A stretch of 64,000 nt of DNA from Ochromonas danica (taxonomy: Eukaryota; Sar; Chrysophyceae; Chromulinales; Chromulinaceae): contig VKHL01000004.1 in the NCBI GenBank assembly GCA_015146655.1, positions 186,001 through 250,000 of the forward strand, given 5' to 3'. Position 1 is the first letter of the stretch. Every line of letters begins with the position of its first letter. This document shows, one piece after another, positions 1 to 11,990 of this stretch. Both the position numbers and the translations under genes were made by a program. Under the pieces are notes generated by a model. It searched no databases and was not told the origin of the DNA. It worked only from the letters and a program-made list of their open reading frames with translations.

Positions 1-1320
1 TTAGCATTAACTTGCTGTTCTTGAGCGATGCCATCAGCTATTTCACAGCTCTCTTCATCATTATCAAACAATCCACCCAGAAAGGATTCATCAGAATCAT
101 TTATTCCTCCTGATTGCGAACCAAGTTTAGCCGAAAATTCTACAAATCCATTGTTATGAAGAAATCGACAGGATTTCAAGTCCACAACCCAACTATCCTC
201 CCCTGCACCCAACGAAAGATGGCTATTAATGTTGATGGACCTTTTTGCCCACCCAATTCGAACATCTCTTAATCGACTTTGAAGTTTTAAAGTAATTTCA
301 TAATAGACAATTCCATGAGAATAGTTAGCGAGAGAAAATCCCGAAATAAGACTTGACACTTTTCCAGTTATCTCAGTTCGAGAACAACGATTCAAACTAC
401 CACAGCGAGGAAAAGGATGAGGAGAGCATTGGAATTTCTGTATACTCTCTAATTTTGTCGTTAACTCACTAACTTTCTTCATATCTGTCAAGCTTAGAGC
501 AACACACTCACTTAATTGACGAGAAATTGAAGTTGTTGAAAAAGTGAGAGAAGATAGCAAATTTGAAGAAGATAGAACAGTCAACACCAACTTGAGTAAC
601 AGGATAAAGTGAATGACATTGTTCTCTTCAATCACATAGTTTGTATAATTGATAAGATCATTAAGATCGAGTGTCTCATTATGATTGGGTTCATGGTCCA
701 GATTCACCCCATGAACAAATGGCAACTCAGATAAGTACATGAGAAGATCAAGATTTTCTTCCTCACATAACTTTTTAAATAGTAATTTCACCACACGAGT
801 AAAGGGTTTATGTTCTCGACTTCCAACTGGTGCAGCACCACCAGCAGCCGCTGAGGAGGAGGCAGAGGATGATGAAGAAGAAGAACTAGAGGAAGAAGCA
901 GCTGCTGCCCTGCTCTTCCGAATAAAATCTAGATTGCGTTGAATATCACTACTTTCAATTGTGGATGTTTCCATTGGAGTTGTCGTTTCATAACGTAGAA
1001 TTTTCGATGCAGCTTCAAGAACAGTCTTCCCAGCTTCTTCTACGGGGGTGACTGAGCTCATCTAGGAGAACCACACAGGGTAACAAGAGAAAGAACAAAA
1101 ATTAAGAATTAGAGTGTTGGTTACCTCCGCAATATCAGCCATCAATTCTGACCATTTCTTCTTTCCAATGGCAATGTTCCTCAATAATTGTTCTACGATG
1201 GGCTAAGAAAGAGGAAATCAAGAAAAACAGGTAAGGATTGTTTTATCAAATAAAGCTATCTTTAAAGGTTAAAAAATAAAGAAGACTTACATCACTTAGG
1301 ATTTGCTTCACTTCATCCAT
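1..1320 (-). CDS. SPRY-domain protein, 3' end beyond window
   Basis: Three exons read on the minus strand: 1291-1320 (starts MDEVKQILSD), 1125-1202 and 1-1061, joined in phase 0 by GT-AG introns of 88 and 63 bases; the frame stays open to the window edge. The N-terminal part is helical and carries a Ser-rich run (about 850-905) followed by small Ala/Gly residues. The last third looks like a SPRY domain: YYEITLKL, then RIGWAKRS, then GAGEDSWVVDL and FLHNNG, matching the YYEV / GWA / GxGDxxxSWxxD / HNG pattern. SPRY domains mediate protein-protein contacts, often in ubiquitin ligases or channels; which family this belongs to cannot be told because the C-terminus is missing. It is divergent from the MATE gene, with about 190-230 bases between start codons. 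Confidence 0.65.
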
Positions 1321-1551
1321 CTTTCAAAGAATAATGAGGTTGATTACGTTGTGATTGTAGTTGTTAATAATTCAATGCTCTGACTGGGTCTGTTTTGGGA
1401 CAAGATGTGCAAGAGAGTTGAACACTACGAGAAACAGCTGTTGCAAGACAAAAACACGTGTTTTTGCTACTTCGATCCTTAACTTAACGAATTCCAAATT
1501 CATCACAGATGGATGCAAATCTTAAATATAGCTAAAAGTGAAGATAGACGC

Positions 1552-3171
1552 ATGGATAATCGCTGGTTTCTACTTCTTTTCTTCTCCTTTCTATGTTTTG
1601 AATTTGTGAAAGGATGGAGATATCCTTTAAAACCTTTGAGGCGGTCTTTGTTGATCACAACTCATCAAACATCCTCTGATGAAGCACCACTCCCATCCAA
1701 CGAGCCCTCATTCTCTACCAACCCGAGCATAAAAGCCAAGTTACTGCGTTTAATCGACAAAAGAACTCTATTTGGGAAGTTGAATCGCGAGTTCATTTAT
1801 GTTTCTTTGCCAGCCTTCGTGGCATTGATTGCTGATCCGTTGGCTTCCTTTGTGGATGCAATGTATGTGGGACGACTTGGTGCAGTCGATCAGGCAGCCA
1901 TGGGTATTGCGATTTCATCACAATATTCCATTGCCAAGTTGTATAATGACCCTTTGTTGAAAACGTCAACTTCTTTAGTGGCTGGGAAGTCAGGAGATGA
2001 TCTGGAGGCTTCGGTAGCCACGGCCATCACGACGGCCATGCTTATTGGACTCGTACAGGCCTTTTTATTCTTGGTTGTTAGCGAGCCTATATTGAAAATG
2101 ATGGGGGTGATGATGGGGTCTGAAATGTTGGGACCAGCTATTGACTATCTTAAATGGAGAGGTTTGGGTATTCCAGCTGCGACCTTGCTATTAGTGACAA
2201 ACAGTATATTCCGAGGAAGAGGAGACACTAAGACACCCCTTTATTGTACAATTATTGGCAATATTGTGAATATTATACTGGATCCAATCTTAATCTTCTA
2301 TTTTAGAATGGGATGTGCGGGTGCAGGGGCGGCCACGGCTTTCTCTCAATGGGTCACGGCCATTCCTTTGCTGTACTTTCTAAATAAATCTATTCCAATT
2401 AGAATCATTGGAAGAGATTTTGAATTTTTCAAAGGCGCAATACAAAGTTATTTGCAGGCTGGTGGCCTTATATTTATTCGCACGGTGGCGAAAGTTTCTG
2501 CTTATGCTGTCACATCGAGAGCCGCGGCTCGGTTAGGCACCATTCCTATGGCAGCTTATTCTTTGACATTTAATCTGGGATTTGCTACCTCCCAACTATG
2601 TGAATCGGTCTCTATTGCTGCCCAGGCACTGTTGGCTCGAGACCATCCTTTTGACACAAAAACCAAGAAGAAAGCAGCTGCCCATGTCATGAGATTGGCC
2701 CTCTATTTGGGCATTTTAATAAGTAGTGGATTATCAATCACAACTATCATCCATCAAGATGCTGTTATAGGTCAAATGAGTAAGTCTGCCGAAGTTGTCG
2801 CCGCGGCTAAAGCGATCATGCCTATGGTGCTTGGAACACAGTTGCTGAAAGGACTCGCTTATTCTACTGGGGGAATTATTTTAGGCGGTTTGGATTGGCT
2901 GTGGTCTTCAATTTCGGTACAAGCCGCGGCGTTAGCTTGTGTATCGTTAACATTTATTCTAAAACCATCGTTGAACAACATATGGGTTGCGCTAGCCGCC
3001 TTCATGGGCACTCAGGTTCAGATAACATCCCTTTACGTCTGAATTGTTTCTAGAAGCTTATTGTTTGATTTGAAATGTTAGGTGTTGATATCTTTGGTGA
3101 GATTCCTTTCCCAGTCAGGACCATGGAAGGGCATCAACATTTTTGACCTCAGTGAAGAAGAAGCTCGATAG
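1552..3171 (+). CDS. MATE-family transporter, probably plastid-targeted
   Basis: Multidrug/organic anion exporter of the MatE family, with about a dozen hydrophobic segments from residue 80 on and typical stretches such as DPLASFVDAMYVGRLG, RGRGDTKTPL and AAYSLTFNLGFATSQL. The uninterrupted frame stops at 3042, but a 66-base GT-AG intron (3016-3081, after FMGTQ) restores the usual MATE C-terminus: VLISLVRFLSQSGPWKGI, ending at 3171. An upstream in-frame ATG at 1513 exists; I chose 1552 because it begins a clear signal peptide (MDNRWFLLLFFSFLCFEFVKG) followed by WRYPLKPLRRS. A signal peptide followed by an aromatic residue and a basic stretch is the bipartite signal used for secondary plastids in stramenopiles. 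Targeting is inference; the substrate is unknown. Related plant plastid proteins (EDS5 group) export chorismate-derived acids. Confidence 0.85.
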
Positions 3172-3263
3172 CTTATGCATAGGTTTAAGCGTTCAGGTTC
3201 GTAATTAGAAGTGCATTGTACATGGATAGGACGTGGTCAAAGAGCTAAGCTACTGATTTATCC

Positions 3264-4643
3264 TCAGGCATTTTCTGCCTCGTTTAAAATCCCGACACCA
3301 GGGAGTTTCTCACCGCTTAGCAACTCCAAAGATGCTCCGCCACCCATAGAAACGTGCGAGAAGTTCTGGCACTTTAAGCGCTCCGCGGCCGCCACGGTTT
3401 CGCCGCCGCAAATGATTGTTTTAGCGCCATGGGAGGTGAGTCTCTCCACCATTTTAAATAGTTCATGCGTACCGTGGCTGAATTCAGGAAGTTCGAAAAG
3501 ACCCATGGGACCTAAAAAGCGCACAGAGCTCATATAATGCATAGCTAGTTCACTTGTGGGAATAAGTTACCGTTAATGAAGACAGTTTTACAAGATTCCA
3601 GCTCGATCGACATGTCCCTTATCGTTTCTGGTCCAATGTCCACCCCAGTCCAATGCGGGGGAATTTCATCTATTTTGATATTCCTTGAGCAATATTCGAA
3701 GTCTACATTCGTCTGATTGCTTATTTTAGCTTTGAAAGCTCGAGTGGGGATCATTGTGATGTCAGAACCAAACCTGAAGACCATGTGAGCTTCAGTCGTG
3801 CGCCTTAAGATCTCTTTAGCAACCTCAATTTCACTTTCTTCATACACTGAATCTCCCACTTCATATCCCAGCGCTTTGTAGAACGTGAAAGACATTGCAC
3901 CTCCAATCAGGATCTTGTCAACTTTGCCGATAAGATTGTTTATAACTCCTATCTTCGTGGAGATTTTGAGACCCCCAATAACTGCAGCAACAGGACGAAT
4001 GGGACGTTCGATAATGCTGCACAAGAAGCGCAGCTCTTTGTGCAAACTAAATCCAGCTATTCGCTTCTCAACAAACTGAGCTACACCGTAGGTTGATGCA
4101 TGGGCTAGATGGATAAAGCAACCTCTCAGATTCATCTATCTACGAAAGAACTTTGTTCTTACCTCTGTGAGATGCAGAAAAAGCTTCATTTATGTAGATA
4201 TCAACGAGAGAACACAATTCAGCGGCGAAGTTTGGTTCATTTTGCTCTTCTTCGGCATGAAAACGGAGGTTCTCCAATAACAGAATATGACCGGGAAGTA
4301 GCTTTCTCTTGGCTTCTTCTACTTCTTTCCCGATACATTCTTCAATAAAATCAAAAGGAATATCTTCCAACAATTCTTTTATCCTGTTTGCTACTGGTTT
4401 CAAAGAATATTTTGCATTGTATTTCCCTTCTGGTCTACCAAGATGAGAACAGAGAATGATCTTTGCATTGGCATCAGCCAGATATCGTATCGTCTCCAAT
4501 GAATCCCGAATTCGCGCATCATTGACAACTTCTATGCTATCATTTGTATTAGTAGCTAAAATGACATTATAATCCACTCTGACTAATACAGTTTTATTGT
4601 TGAGTTCAGATTGCTCAATATTGCCCAAATAAACCTTCTCCAT
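3264..4643 (-). CDS. PGK: Phosphoglycerate kinase, divergent, no targeting peptide
   Basis: Catalyses 1,3-bisphosphoglycerate + ADP to 3-phosphoglycerate + ATP. Three exons: 4163-4643, 3571-4104 and 3264-3511, introns of 58 and 59 bases, both phase 1, giving 420 aa, the usual PGK length. Substrate-side residues are kept: VRVDYNV, SHLGRPEG, LLLENLRFH, and across the first splice SASHR/AHASTYGVA. The core GGLKIS...TK, TGVDIGPET and NGPMGLFE (across the second splice) are also present. The nucleotide side has drifted: the usual GGGDT is CGGET and STGGGA is SMGGGA. There is no signal or transit peptide, so it is probably cytosolic. A start at 4643 matches the family N-terminus. Convergent with the MATE gene, 92 bases apart. 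Activity is likely but not certain because of the substitutions. Confidence 0.9.
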
Positions 4644-5002
4644 TCTTTCTTCAGATCTGATCAGTCAGTCAGTCGTAAGTGAATCAATCAGAGTATCCAA
4701 CAATTAATTGATTATAACCACTAGCAGGACCGTCACATCATTCTCTAATGAGATATGAAGAAGTGTGCATCACTGAAATCATCAATGAAGAAGTGAGCGT
4801 TTTGTCCCCTACTCTTTGTGTGGCGACACCAGTCAAATGTCTAAAGTCTGGAGAACTAGGACTTGTCCGGAATATGGATTTCCTGTCGAGTTCAACAGAT
4901 CACCAAGATCAGATCAATCAGTATAAAATAGATAAGATAGATCAGATCAGATCCCATCCCACCCAAAGTAGTCTAGAGATCTGCTAATAATTCATAGTTG
5001 TT
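4644..5002. other. Intergenic region between divergent PGK and DGAT1
   Basis: No gene is supported here. It must hold both promoters. Towards DGAT1 there is a stretch rich in GATCA/AGATAG words (about 4905-4960) with a TATA-like GTATAAAATA near 4920, about 80 bases before the DGAT1 ATG. The short open frame at 4748-4987 has no recognisable content. Confidence 0.4.
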
Positions 5003-7625
5003 ATGAGTACCAAGCAACCTGTCATTGATTCCTCTACTTCACAAGTAGAGGTAGTATCAAAAAATGACACACAAACCAGTCAAGAAGCAACTTGGCGTGC
5101 CGTTGAAGTCTTACTCCGTCAAAATGCTGCCTTAGAACGAGAAGTAGAACGACTTGTTCGAGAACTTGATCAACATAGTATGGGTGTACAGAAAAAAGGT
5201 TACCTCTATAAATGGAGAGAGAAAGAGATCTATTTTGCTCCCAAGTGGGGATTGCGATATTTCGTTCTTCAAGGTAATCAACTGTCTTATTACGGTGATG
5301 AAGATGAAAGACGTCCACGACGAACGATTGATCTCTCTCGTTGTTTTGTTCGTGATGATGGAGCAAAGAAAGGAGGACTGTATCATGTCTTTAGTATCTA
5401 TTTAGAAGGAAATGAAACCACGGAGAGTAGTTTGCTTATTCGACTATCTGCTGAGACAGCTGCGGATGCTGCTATGTGGATCGACAAACTAGAGCAGGCC
5501 TGTGCTATCAATGAGTCAGAGACAAGCCAAGAAACAAGTGAAGAAGCGAATCATGACAGCACGACACCTCCAGAAGAGACTGATGCCGAGCCAAGCGAAT
5601 CACCGCCGTTGACCAAACAACCATCTCTTCTTCATTACATCGATCACGACCATGATCATGAGAATGATCTGAGCAAAAAAGAACTCCATCTTGATGCACT
5701 CCCTAATGCCTCCTTAGATGAGGTCAATAAGGATGCCAGACATGGAAGCAATTGGGAAGAAAATCCATTGGACCTTGATTCAGCTGATTTTGATACTAAA
5801 CTCTTGCCACCTGCTATGCTACAGCGTGTACAATCCGCTTCTTTGGTCTTACAGAAGTCAATGTCTCGCTTGAGCAACAGAATTCTATCTCATGCCAAGA
5901 TGCCATCCTTTACGATCAGTGGCAGCCATCTTTCACGTCTTGTGGATGTTCGAGCAGAGAAGAAGCCTAAAGAGCAGAGGGTTCTTAGATCTTTTCCTGC
6001 ATATAAGCCGATGCACTTACATGCCGTCCCTTCTCCTCTATCTAACGAGTGCAGGCCAGGCGAGTACAGTTACCGTGGATTCTTCAATTTGGGAGCGATT
6101 ATCCTCATAGTCACTCACTGCGATCTGATTATAACGAATATGAACAGATATGGATTCAAGTTTACTCTGGAGTATTTGCTGAAACCTCCTGAAGCTGTCA
6201 TTCCTGCGGGAGACGCCACCTTTGAACTCCCTGCTCTTTTGATGCATGGCACTAAGGCAGTGTTGACTTTGTGGATTTCTCTTTTCCTAAACTTCGCCTT
6301 AGAAAAATGCGCTTTGAAGTACGATATGCGAGAGAGGACAGTCTTGCAATTGAACATTTTGATTTCATTATTCAATTTGATCGTGCCTTGTTATTGGGTA
6401 TGGACGAGCAAATTGCACCCTGGAGTGAATATGCTGTATCTTTTCCAATCTCTCATAACATGGATGAAACTCATTTCCTATGCTCATGCTAACAAAGACC
6501 TACGCGTTGCAAATCGTAAAGCCAACAAGAAACTAGAACGAGATGTGAGTGGATACTCATCAAATGATGATCTTGGAAGTGAGATACCATTGAGCCCCAC
6601 AAGCCGTAACAATAGCAGATTGTTGCGCAGTTTGGCAGAAGTGAAGGATATTGAGCCACCAGTTCTGTTTTATCCCGACAATATCACCTTTATCAACTTG
6701 CTCTATTTCATGGTCGTGCCAACTTTGTGTTATCAATTGAATTATCCTCGAACTGAAAGTATTCGCTGGAAGAAAGTTGGGTTTCTCCTCTTTCGCATGG
6801 CTTTTGTTTCTGTTGCATTGTGGTTTTCCATAGAGCAGTATATCAAACCCACCTTAGAAGGGGTGGTTGCCCCCATGGAGTCAGGAAATGTTCTGTTGAT
6901 TATAGAACGTCTTCTTATGTTGTCTATTCCGAACACTTACGTTTGGTTATTGGTTTTTTACCTCTATTTCCATGTTTGGTTGAACCTGCTTGCAGAGTTG
7001 ACTAGATTTGGAGACAGACTATTTTACAAAGACTGGTGGAATGCGAAAACCATTGATAGATATTGGTGAGGTTTCTTTCATGTTTGGTGTGTAAGTGTGA
7101 ATTGATTTGACTCAACTTGCTTGTGATGTCACAGGCGTACCTGGAATATGCCTGTTCACCATTGGGCTACGCGACATCTTTGTAAGCTCAAGCTTAATCA
7201 ACTTGTACTTGATGCTATATTCGATTGTTTTGACTGATGTGTTCGGTTGTTTAGATCATCCTCTGCTGAGAGCTCGTTGTTCTAAAAATATGGCAACCCT
7301 GGTGGTGTTTTTGTTCTCAGCTCTGCTCCATGAAGTGGCTATTTCTTTGCCTTTTCAGCACATCTCTTACCATGCTTTCCTGGGAATGCTTGCCCAAGCT
7401 CCTTTGATTGAGTTAACCAAGTATCTTGATCGCAGATTCGACAATGCTTTCCTTGGTAATGCGATCTTCTGGTGCAGCTTCTGTATTGTGGGACAACCTA
7501 TGGGCGTCATTCTTTACTATTACGATCTGACCAAGTTGTCAATGGGAGGTGCTCCTGCTTCTTGTGTAAATGGCACCTTTGATGACAATACACTGCTAAC
7601 TGGCGTCTGCAGTTCACAACAGTAA
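5003..7625 (+). CDS. DGAT1: Diacylglycerol O-acyltransferase 1 with N-terminal PH domain
   Basis: ER membrane MBOAT enzyme making triacylglycerol from diacylglycerol and acyl-CoA. Exons 5003-7065, 7135-7181 and 7255-7625, introns of 69 and 73 bases, 826 aa. A short coiled-coil-like N-terminus is followed by a PH domain (about residues 60-168: KKGYLYKWREKE, RYFVLQGNQLSYY, then AAMWIDKLEQA). A long acidic and Ser-rich linker leads to the DGAT1 core from about residue 350. The FYxDWW motif is FYKDWWN (about 672-678). Both small introns sit in the most conserved part; splicing gives YW/RTWNMPVHHWATRHL/YHPLLR, the expected DGAT1 sequence. The catalytic His is in SALLHEV. PH-DGAT1 is known from diatoms and other heterokonts; the PH domain probably aids membrane lipid binding (inference). 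Confidence 0.93.
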
Positions 7626-7926
7626 TCACAGCAGTCCACTGGGAAAAGAAAAAGTGGGATATTGTTGAGAAAGTTACACTCCCTCAATTTTATAAAGAGG
7701 ATTTTTGTAAAGATCTAAAGTGCATATTCGCGCGTATCGATAGCTTGTTTATCAATCATTCTTCAACACCACCTTTAATTTTACGACAGTTCAAGTACTA
7801 TTGCGTGGGAAGGCTGGTTGGCCGTTTCACAACCCCATCGCGTTGATCACATCGCATGGCTCTTTATTAGATGTATTATAAACAGAAGAAGTAGACTTGA
7901 TAAAACGAAAATATCTAGTGTTAATT
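7626..7926. other. Intergenic region, no feature seen
   Basis: Between the DGAT1 stop and the proposed first exon of the CFAP97-like gene. No gene, repeat or RNA structure was recognised. It should contain the DGAT1 3' end and the promoter of the next gene. Confidence 0.3.
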
Positions 7927-10900
7927 ATGAAAGCGCTTGAAAGGAATTGTCCATTTATGGGTGACAGCGATTATGTAAAAATCTCACACTAACTAATGTA
8001 CTGGCTATTCTCAATGTTATTATAACTGTTTTTTTTGTTTTTTATGATTGTTAATAGGCTGAAAGAAAGTTAAGAGAACATCGAGAAAGATTAAAATCAA
8101 TGAAGAAATCAATTGATAACTCTTTACCTTATGGTTGTGGTAGTCGTCAAAATAATAGTCCTAATAAAAGTCATGTCTTGAAAAAAGGTACAGTACACTT
8201 TGCTCTTTACCCGTTACTCTTTACCCTTCCCTTCCCTTCCCCACTAAAAACATGCTTCTCACACTCTCTGAAACACTAATGAAATGTAATGTTGCATGTC
8301 TTCTGTCTGTTGTGATGGAATGAATGAATAGCTGCGAAAGATCATGTAAATCGTGAAAATTACTTATTAGCTAAACGTCTATATGATATCATGGAAGGAC
8401 AAAGTGCACTATCTGAACGTATTAATGATACAAGTCATCTTGATAATCATCCTGGTACAATGAATTTCAAACAACGTTTACGTGAAGCAAAACGTATTCA
8501 TGAGAAAAATATGATTTTAGCCGCTCGTTTAGATTCTATTCAACCTTATTATAAAGTCTCTGATCTCTCTGTGATCAAATATCGTATGAATAGTCCATCA
8601 AGACAAAAAGCAAGGAAAACAAGATTTATGCGAGAATTAGAATATTCGTTACAAATTGCTAATCGTCTTCCTTTAACTGAAGATATTGAACATGTTAATA
8701 TATCACATGGTATGGGTTATTATCAAGATGTTAAATTTACTGACTTTTATAAAGAACGTCTAGATAGTAGTAATAGTCATGGTAAAGGAATTTCTTCTCC
8801 ACGTCCACGTAACCTAATATTAGAATATACTAAAGTACAAAATGATCATGTCTTGGATATTGCTGTGGTGAAAGAACCTTTTCATGATCGTTACATTATC
8901 TTTGGTGAGTTTATATATAATTATTGATATCGCCCTCCTTTGAAATTCTTTTGACTGAATATGTTGTTATTGTTCATCTCATAATAGGAATGGATGTTGA
9001 AGATGGACAGAGATATGAGCTTCGTTTGACATCTGAGGATGTGAGCAATATTGTTGATGGGGACATCTTGGTGACCTCCGTGGACAATGTAGAAGTTTGG
9101 ATGATTGTTCTCAACAAAGTTGAGCTTGAGCCTGTTGAAAATTTTGAGCATCTTGATGGAGATACAGAGGACTTTCTGGAGGCTTTAGATTTAGCTCAAG
9201 GGTCCCCCAACAAGGTGATTGCAACGCCTCCTATGCTTGTTCCGTGCCCTCCCGAGACATCTTCAAGACCGACTACCAGTAATCAGCGACAGCGCGTTAG
9301 ACCTTCATCTCGCCCTGTACATGAACCAAATGTTTCACAAGACAGCAGTGTGGTGTTGAAAGCTTTTGATGTCGAAGTAAAGTCCAACAGTGTGGTGAAA
9401 GAAGCAACCGAACCAAAACAGAATCCTCCACCCAAAGCGAAACCTAATGTTCGCTTGATAGTGGATGAAACAATGGAGCAAAAGAAAGATTCTAAATGGC
9501 AGCCACCTTCTCTAACTCCCAAGCCACCTGCTCGCAAGCAACCTCCTGTAAGTCCACCATTGGAATCATGTTGATTTTGTCATTCTAACTTGATGGATTT
9601 TGTTTTGTTCTAGTTTCCTTCTGGAGCAAGAAAAGACCCTGTAGAATCTGGTGTTGCCTCTGGTCAATCGCCAACGAAACAACCTGTACAAGCTACAGAA
9701 GACACTCAGAATCCAGTGAAACCATCTGCTCCTATTGCACAGAATCCAGTGAAACCATCTGCTCCTATCGCACAGAATCCAGTGAAACCATCTGCTCCTA
9801 TCACGCACAATCCTGCGAAACCATCTGCTCCGCCAGTATTAAAAGGCAATCGGGCACCTCGACCAAACCCAACGTCCGCCAAGCCTGTTGCTCACGCAGT
9901 TGCGAAGAAACCTGCCGCTCCTCCTCTTAAGCCAAATGCACCAGCGGCTCCTGCTGGAAAACCCAATGCCACTGTTCAAGTGAATTCTGCTAGAAGAAAT
10001 GTCACCAAAGAGACTGAGAAGAAGAGTCCAACAGCTCAAGAGTCTGCTGCTACACCCAAGGTGGAAGTTGGTCCATCTCAGGGTGATGTGTCCATCTCTG
10101 CAGCCGGTTCTGCGGATTCTCACTCACATTCAACACCCCCCGCAGCTACAGCTCCAGCAGATTCGGAAGAAGTACCATCCATTGCGCCTGTCACTCTCCC
10201 TTCCAGGTCAAGTTCTTTATCACTTGCTACACCCAAGGGAGATGGAGCTTCATCTATAGCGATTGCTGGTAGTGCTTCATCTGAAGCTTACCGCTCTGCT
10301 AGTAACCATGTTATTAAGGAAGCATTTAGCATGGCTAGCAACATATCTGCTCTCAGTCAGTTGGATGGTATTTCTGCTGTGCCCTTGAGAGATTTTGCTT
10401 ACTCGCTTGATACAATCGAAACCACGGAAGGTCTTGATTCACTGCCTGAACAAGTGCGTTACATTGATCTCGATCTATTGCATCAGCAAGCTTCCAATAT
10501 CATCAATTCAACCATCACCTCTGTCGTTCAAGTTCTCTCGCGACCATCTACACACAATCCTCAATTGGGTGATGATCGAAAGGTATCTGCAGCTCCACTT
10601 CAAACCCAGATGGAGATGAGTTCACCTGACACTCCACAAATGTCCAATGAACGAGAGGCAGAGGGAGAGGGTGAAGGAGAGGGAGATGCGGAGCCTGTGT
10701 ATGAGTTCGAAGAATATGAAGACAACGCCGCACCAGCTGAAGAGTCGGTAGATGTCAAAGATATTCATCATGAAGCGATTTCTAAGATTGCTAGCTATGA
10801 TGCCAATAGCGTCGATGCAATCGTAAAAGCAGTGCTGGCAGATGATGACGATGAAGATGATGCTGTGCAAGATGAGAAAGTAGATAATACGGTTTTGGGT

Positions 10901-11566
10901 TTGAATGACAAAGAGGAAGAGCCGCTCTATGAATTCGAAGAAGAGGTAGAGACAGGCGAGGAAAAACAACGGGAAGATAAAGCGGAAACTGATGTCAAAA
11001 TACAAGAAGATGAAGAAATTGCTCAAGGGTATAAGCTTAGCCGTGATGATAATAGCAGCACGGTAGCTGGAGTCGAAGTGGAAGATGAAACAAAGGTTAT
11101 CCTGGAAGATGATACCGAAGAGAAGGCTAGTGAAGAGCAAGCGGAAAATATCACACGCACCAGAAGTAGTATTGACTCTAAGTCATCTTTACATCCTTCC
11201 AATGATCGTCAATATGAACCAGCAATAGCACATGCTATTTACATTGAACCAGAACCAGAATCGCCGATAAAATTGGACGACGAAGAGAATGCTTATCTCG
11301 AAGCTTCCTTTGAAGAGACTAGTCACGAGGTCATGCAAGAAATTCTACCTTCGCATGTACAGCATAATGATAGTTCGAATAATTCGCCCAAGCTAGCCAT
11401 TGCCGTGTCAGAAGACAGTCATCCTTCCGGTGGAATGCAATCCAGTCCATTGGTTCATGAAAATGACAATATTGAGGACTATATGTTTGATGACCATGAT
11501 CATGTTGTAGAGAATGCTACTGAAGAAGAGGAGGAAGAAGATAGAAATCAATATGAAGATTTATGA
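7927..11566 (+). CDS. CFAP97-like (Hemingway/KIAA1430 family) protein with long acidic tail
   Basis: Five exons proposed: 7927-7974, 8058-8187, 8332-8904, 8988-9547, 9614-11566 (introns 83, 144, 83, 66), about 1,087 aa. The first tiny exon (MKALERNCPFMGDSDY) is the least sure. Residues about 62-135 resemble the CFAP97 domain: NRENYLLAKRLYDIM followed by KQRLREAKRIHEKNMILAAR and LDSIQPYY. Family members are linked to cilia and the axoneme. The rest has no known fold: a short conserved-looking stretch (RYELRLTSEDVSNIVDGDI), a Pro/Ala/Lys region with three and a half copies of an 11-residue unit (NPVKPSAPIAQ), then a very acidic, low-complexity C-terminal third rich in Glu/Asp. Much longer than animal CFAP97D proteins. 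The role is inferred only from the N-terminal domain. Confidence 0.7.
9710..9832 (+). repeat. 33-base coding tandem repeat, about 3.7 copies
   Basis: Units begin at 9710, 9743, 9776 and 9809 and encode NPVKPSAPIAQ with small changes (ITH, NPAKPSAPP). The first two units are nearly identical at the base level. It lies in the Pro-rich linker of the CFAP97-like gene. Confidence 0.9.
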
Positions 11567-11990
11567 AAGCAAAGCTGATCTGCGGTGTGTGTTCGCATGT
11601 GTATATAAATGTATCGGTATTTAATTCTTCGAGTTGGGTTAGTAGTAGCGTGAACTTTTCTAGCAAAGAAGTACCACACGATCTAAGGTGGCACATTAAA
11701 CTTAGGTACCATGTTATGTTGTTTAAGCGCAAATCAAAATGCTGGATTTCAACAAACCAATGCTAATGTTTCCACTTGGCTATTGTTGGTTGTCAATCAC
11801 CTATATACTGTATAGAGTCTAGAGCATAGGAGCCACCTTACTATTTTATCACCAACAGGTCTTCCGATTAACACCAAATCTAGACACTAGCAGACAAAAG
11901 TATAGGCCAGTTAGCCAGAAAGCTAAATCTGGATAAGACCAAGTCCATGTCCAGGATGTCTCGTCCATTAATTCCTTACCATCAATAGCT
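11567..11990. other. Intergenic region, no feature seen
   Basis: Tandem gap between the CFAP97-like stop and the methyltransferase start. No convincing gene or repeat. Confidence 0.3.

Noticed and set aside
739-942. Small plus-strand open frame rich in Glu/Ala
   Set aside because: It is the antisense of the Ser/Ala run in the SPRY gene; composition is a mirror of that run.
3016-3042. C-terminus VQITSLYV of the MATE transporter
   Set aside because: It is read-through into a 66-base intron; splicing restores the family C-terminus.
3211-3537. Plus-strand open frame opposite PGK exon 3
   Set aside because: Shadow of the PGK coding frame, no protein features.
9839-10123. Minus-strand Arg/Ser-rich open frame
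   Set aside because: Antisense of the Pro/Ala/Ser-rich linker of the CFAP97-like gene.
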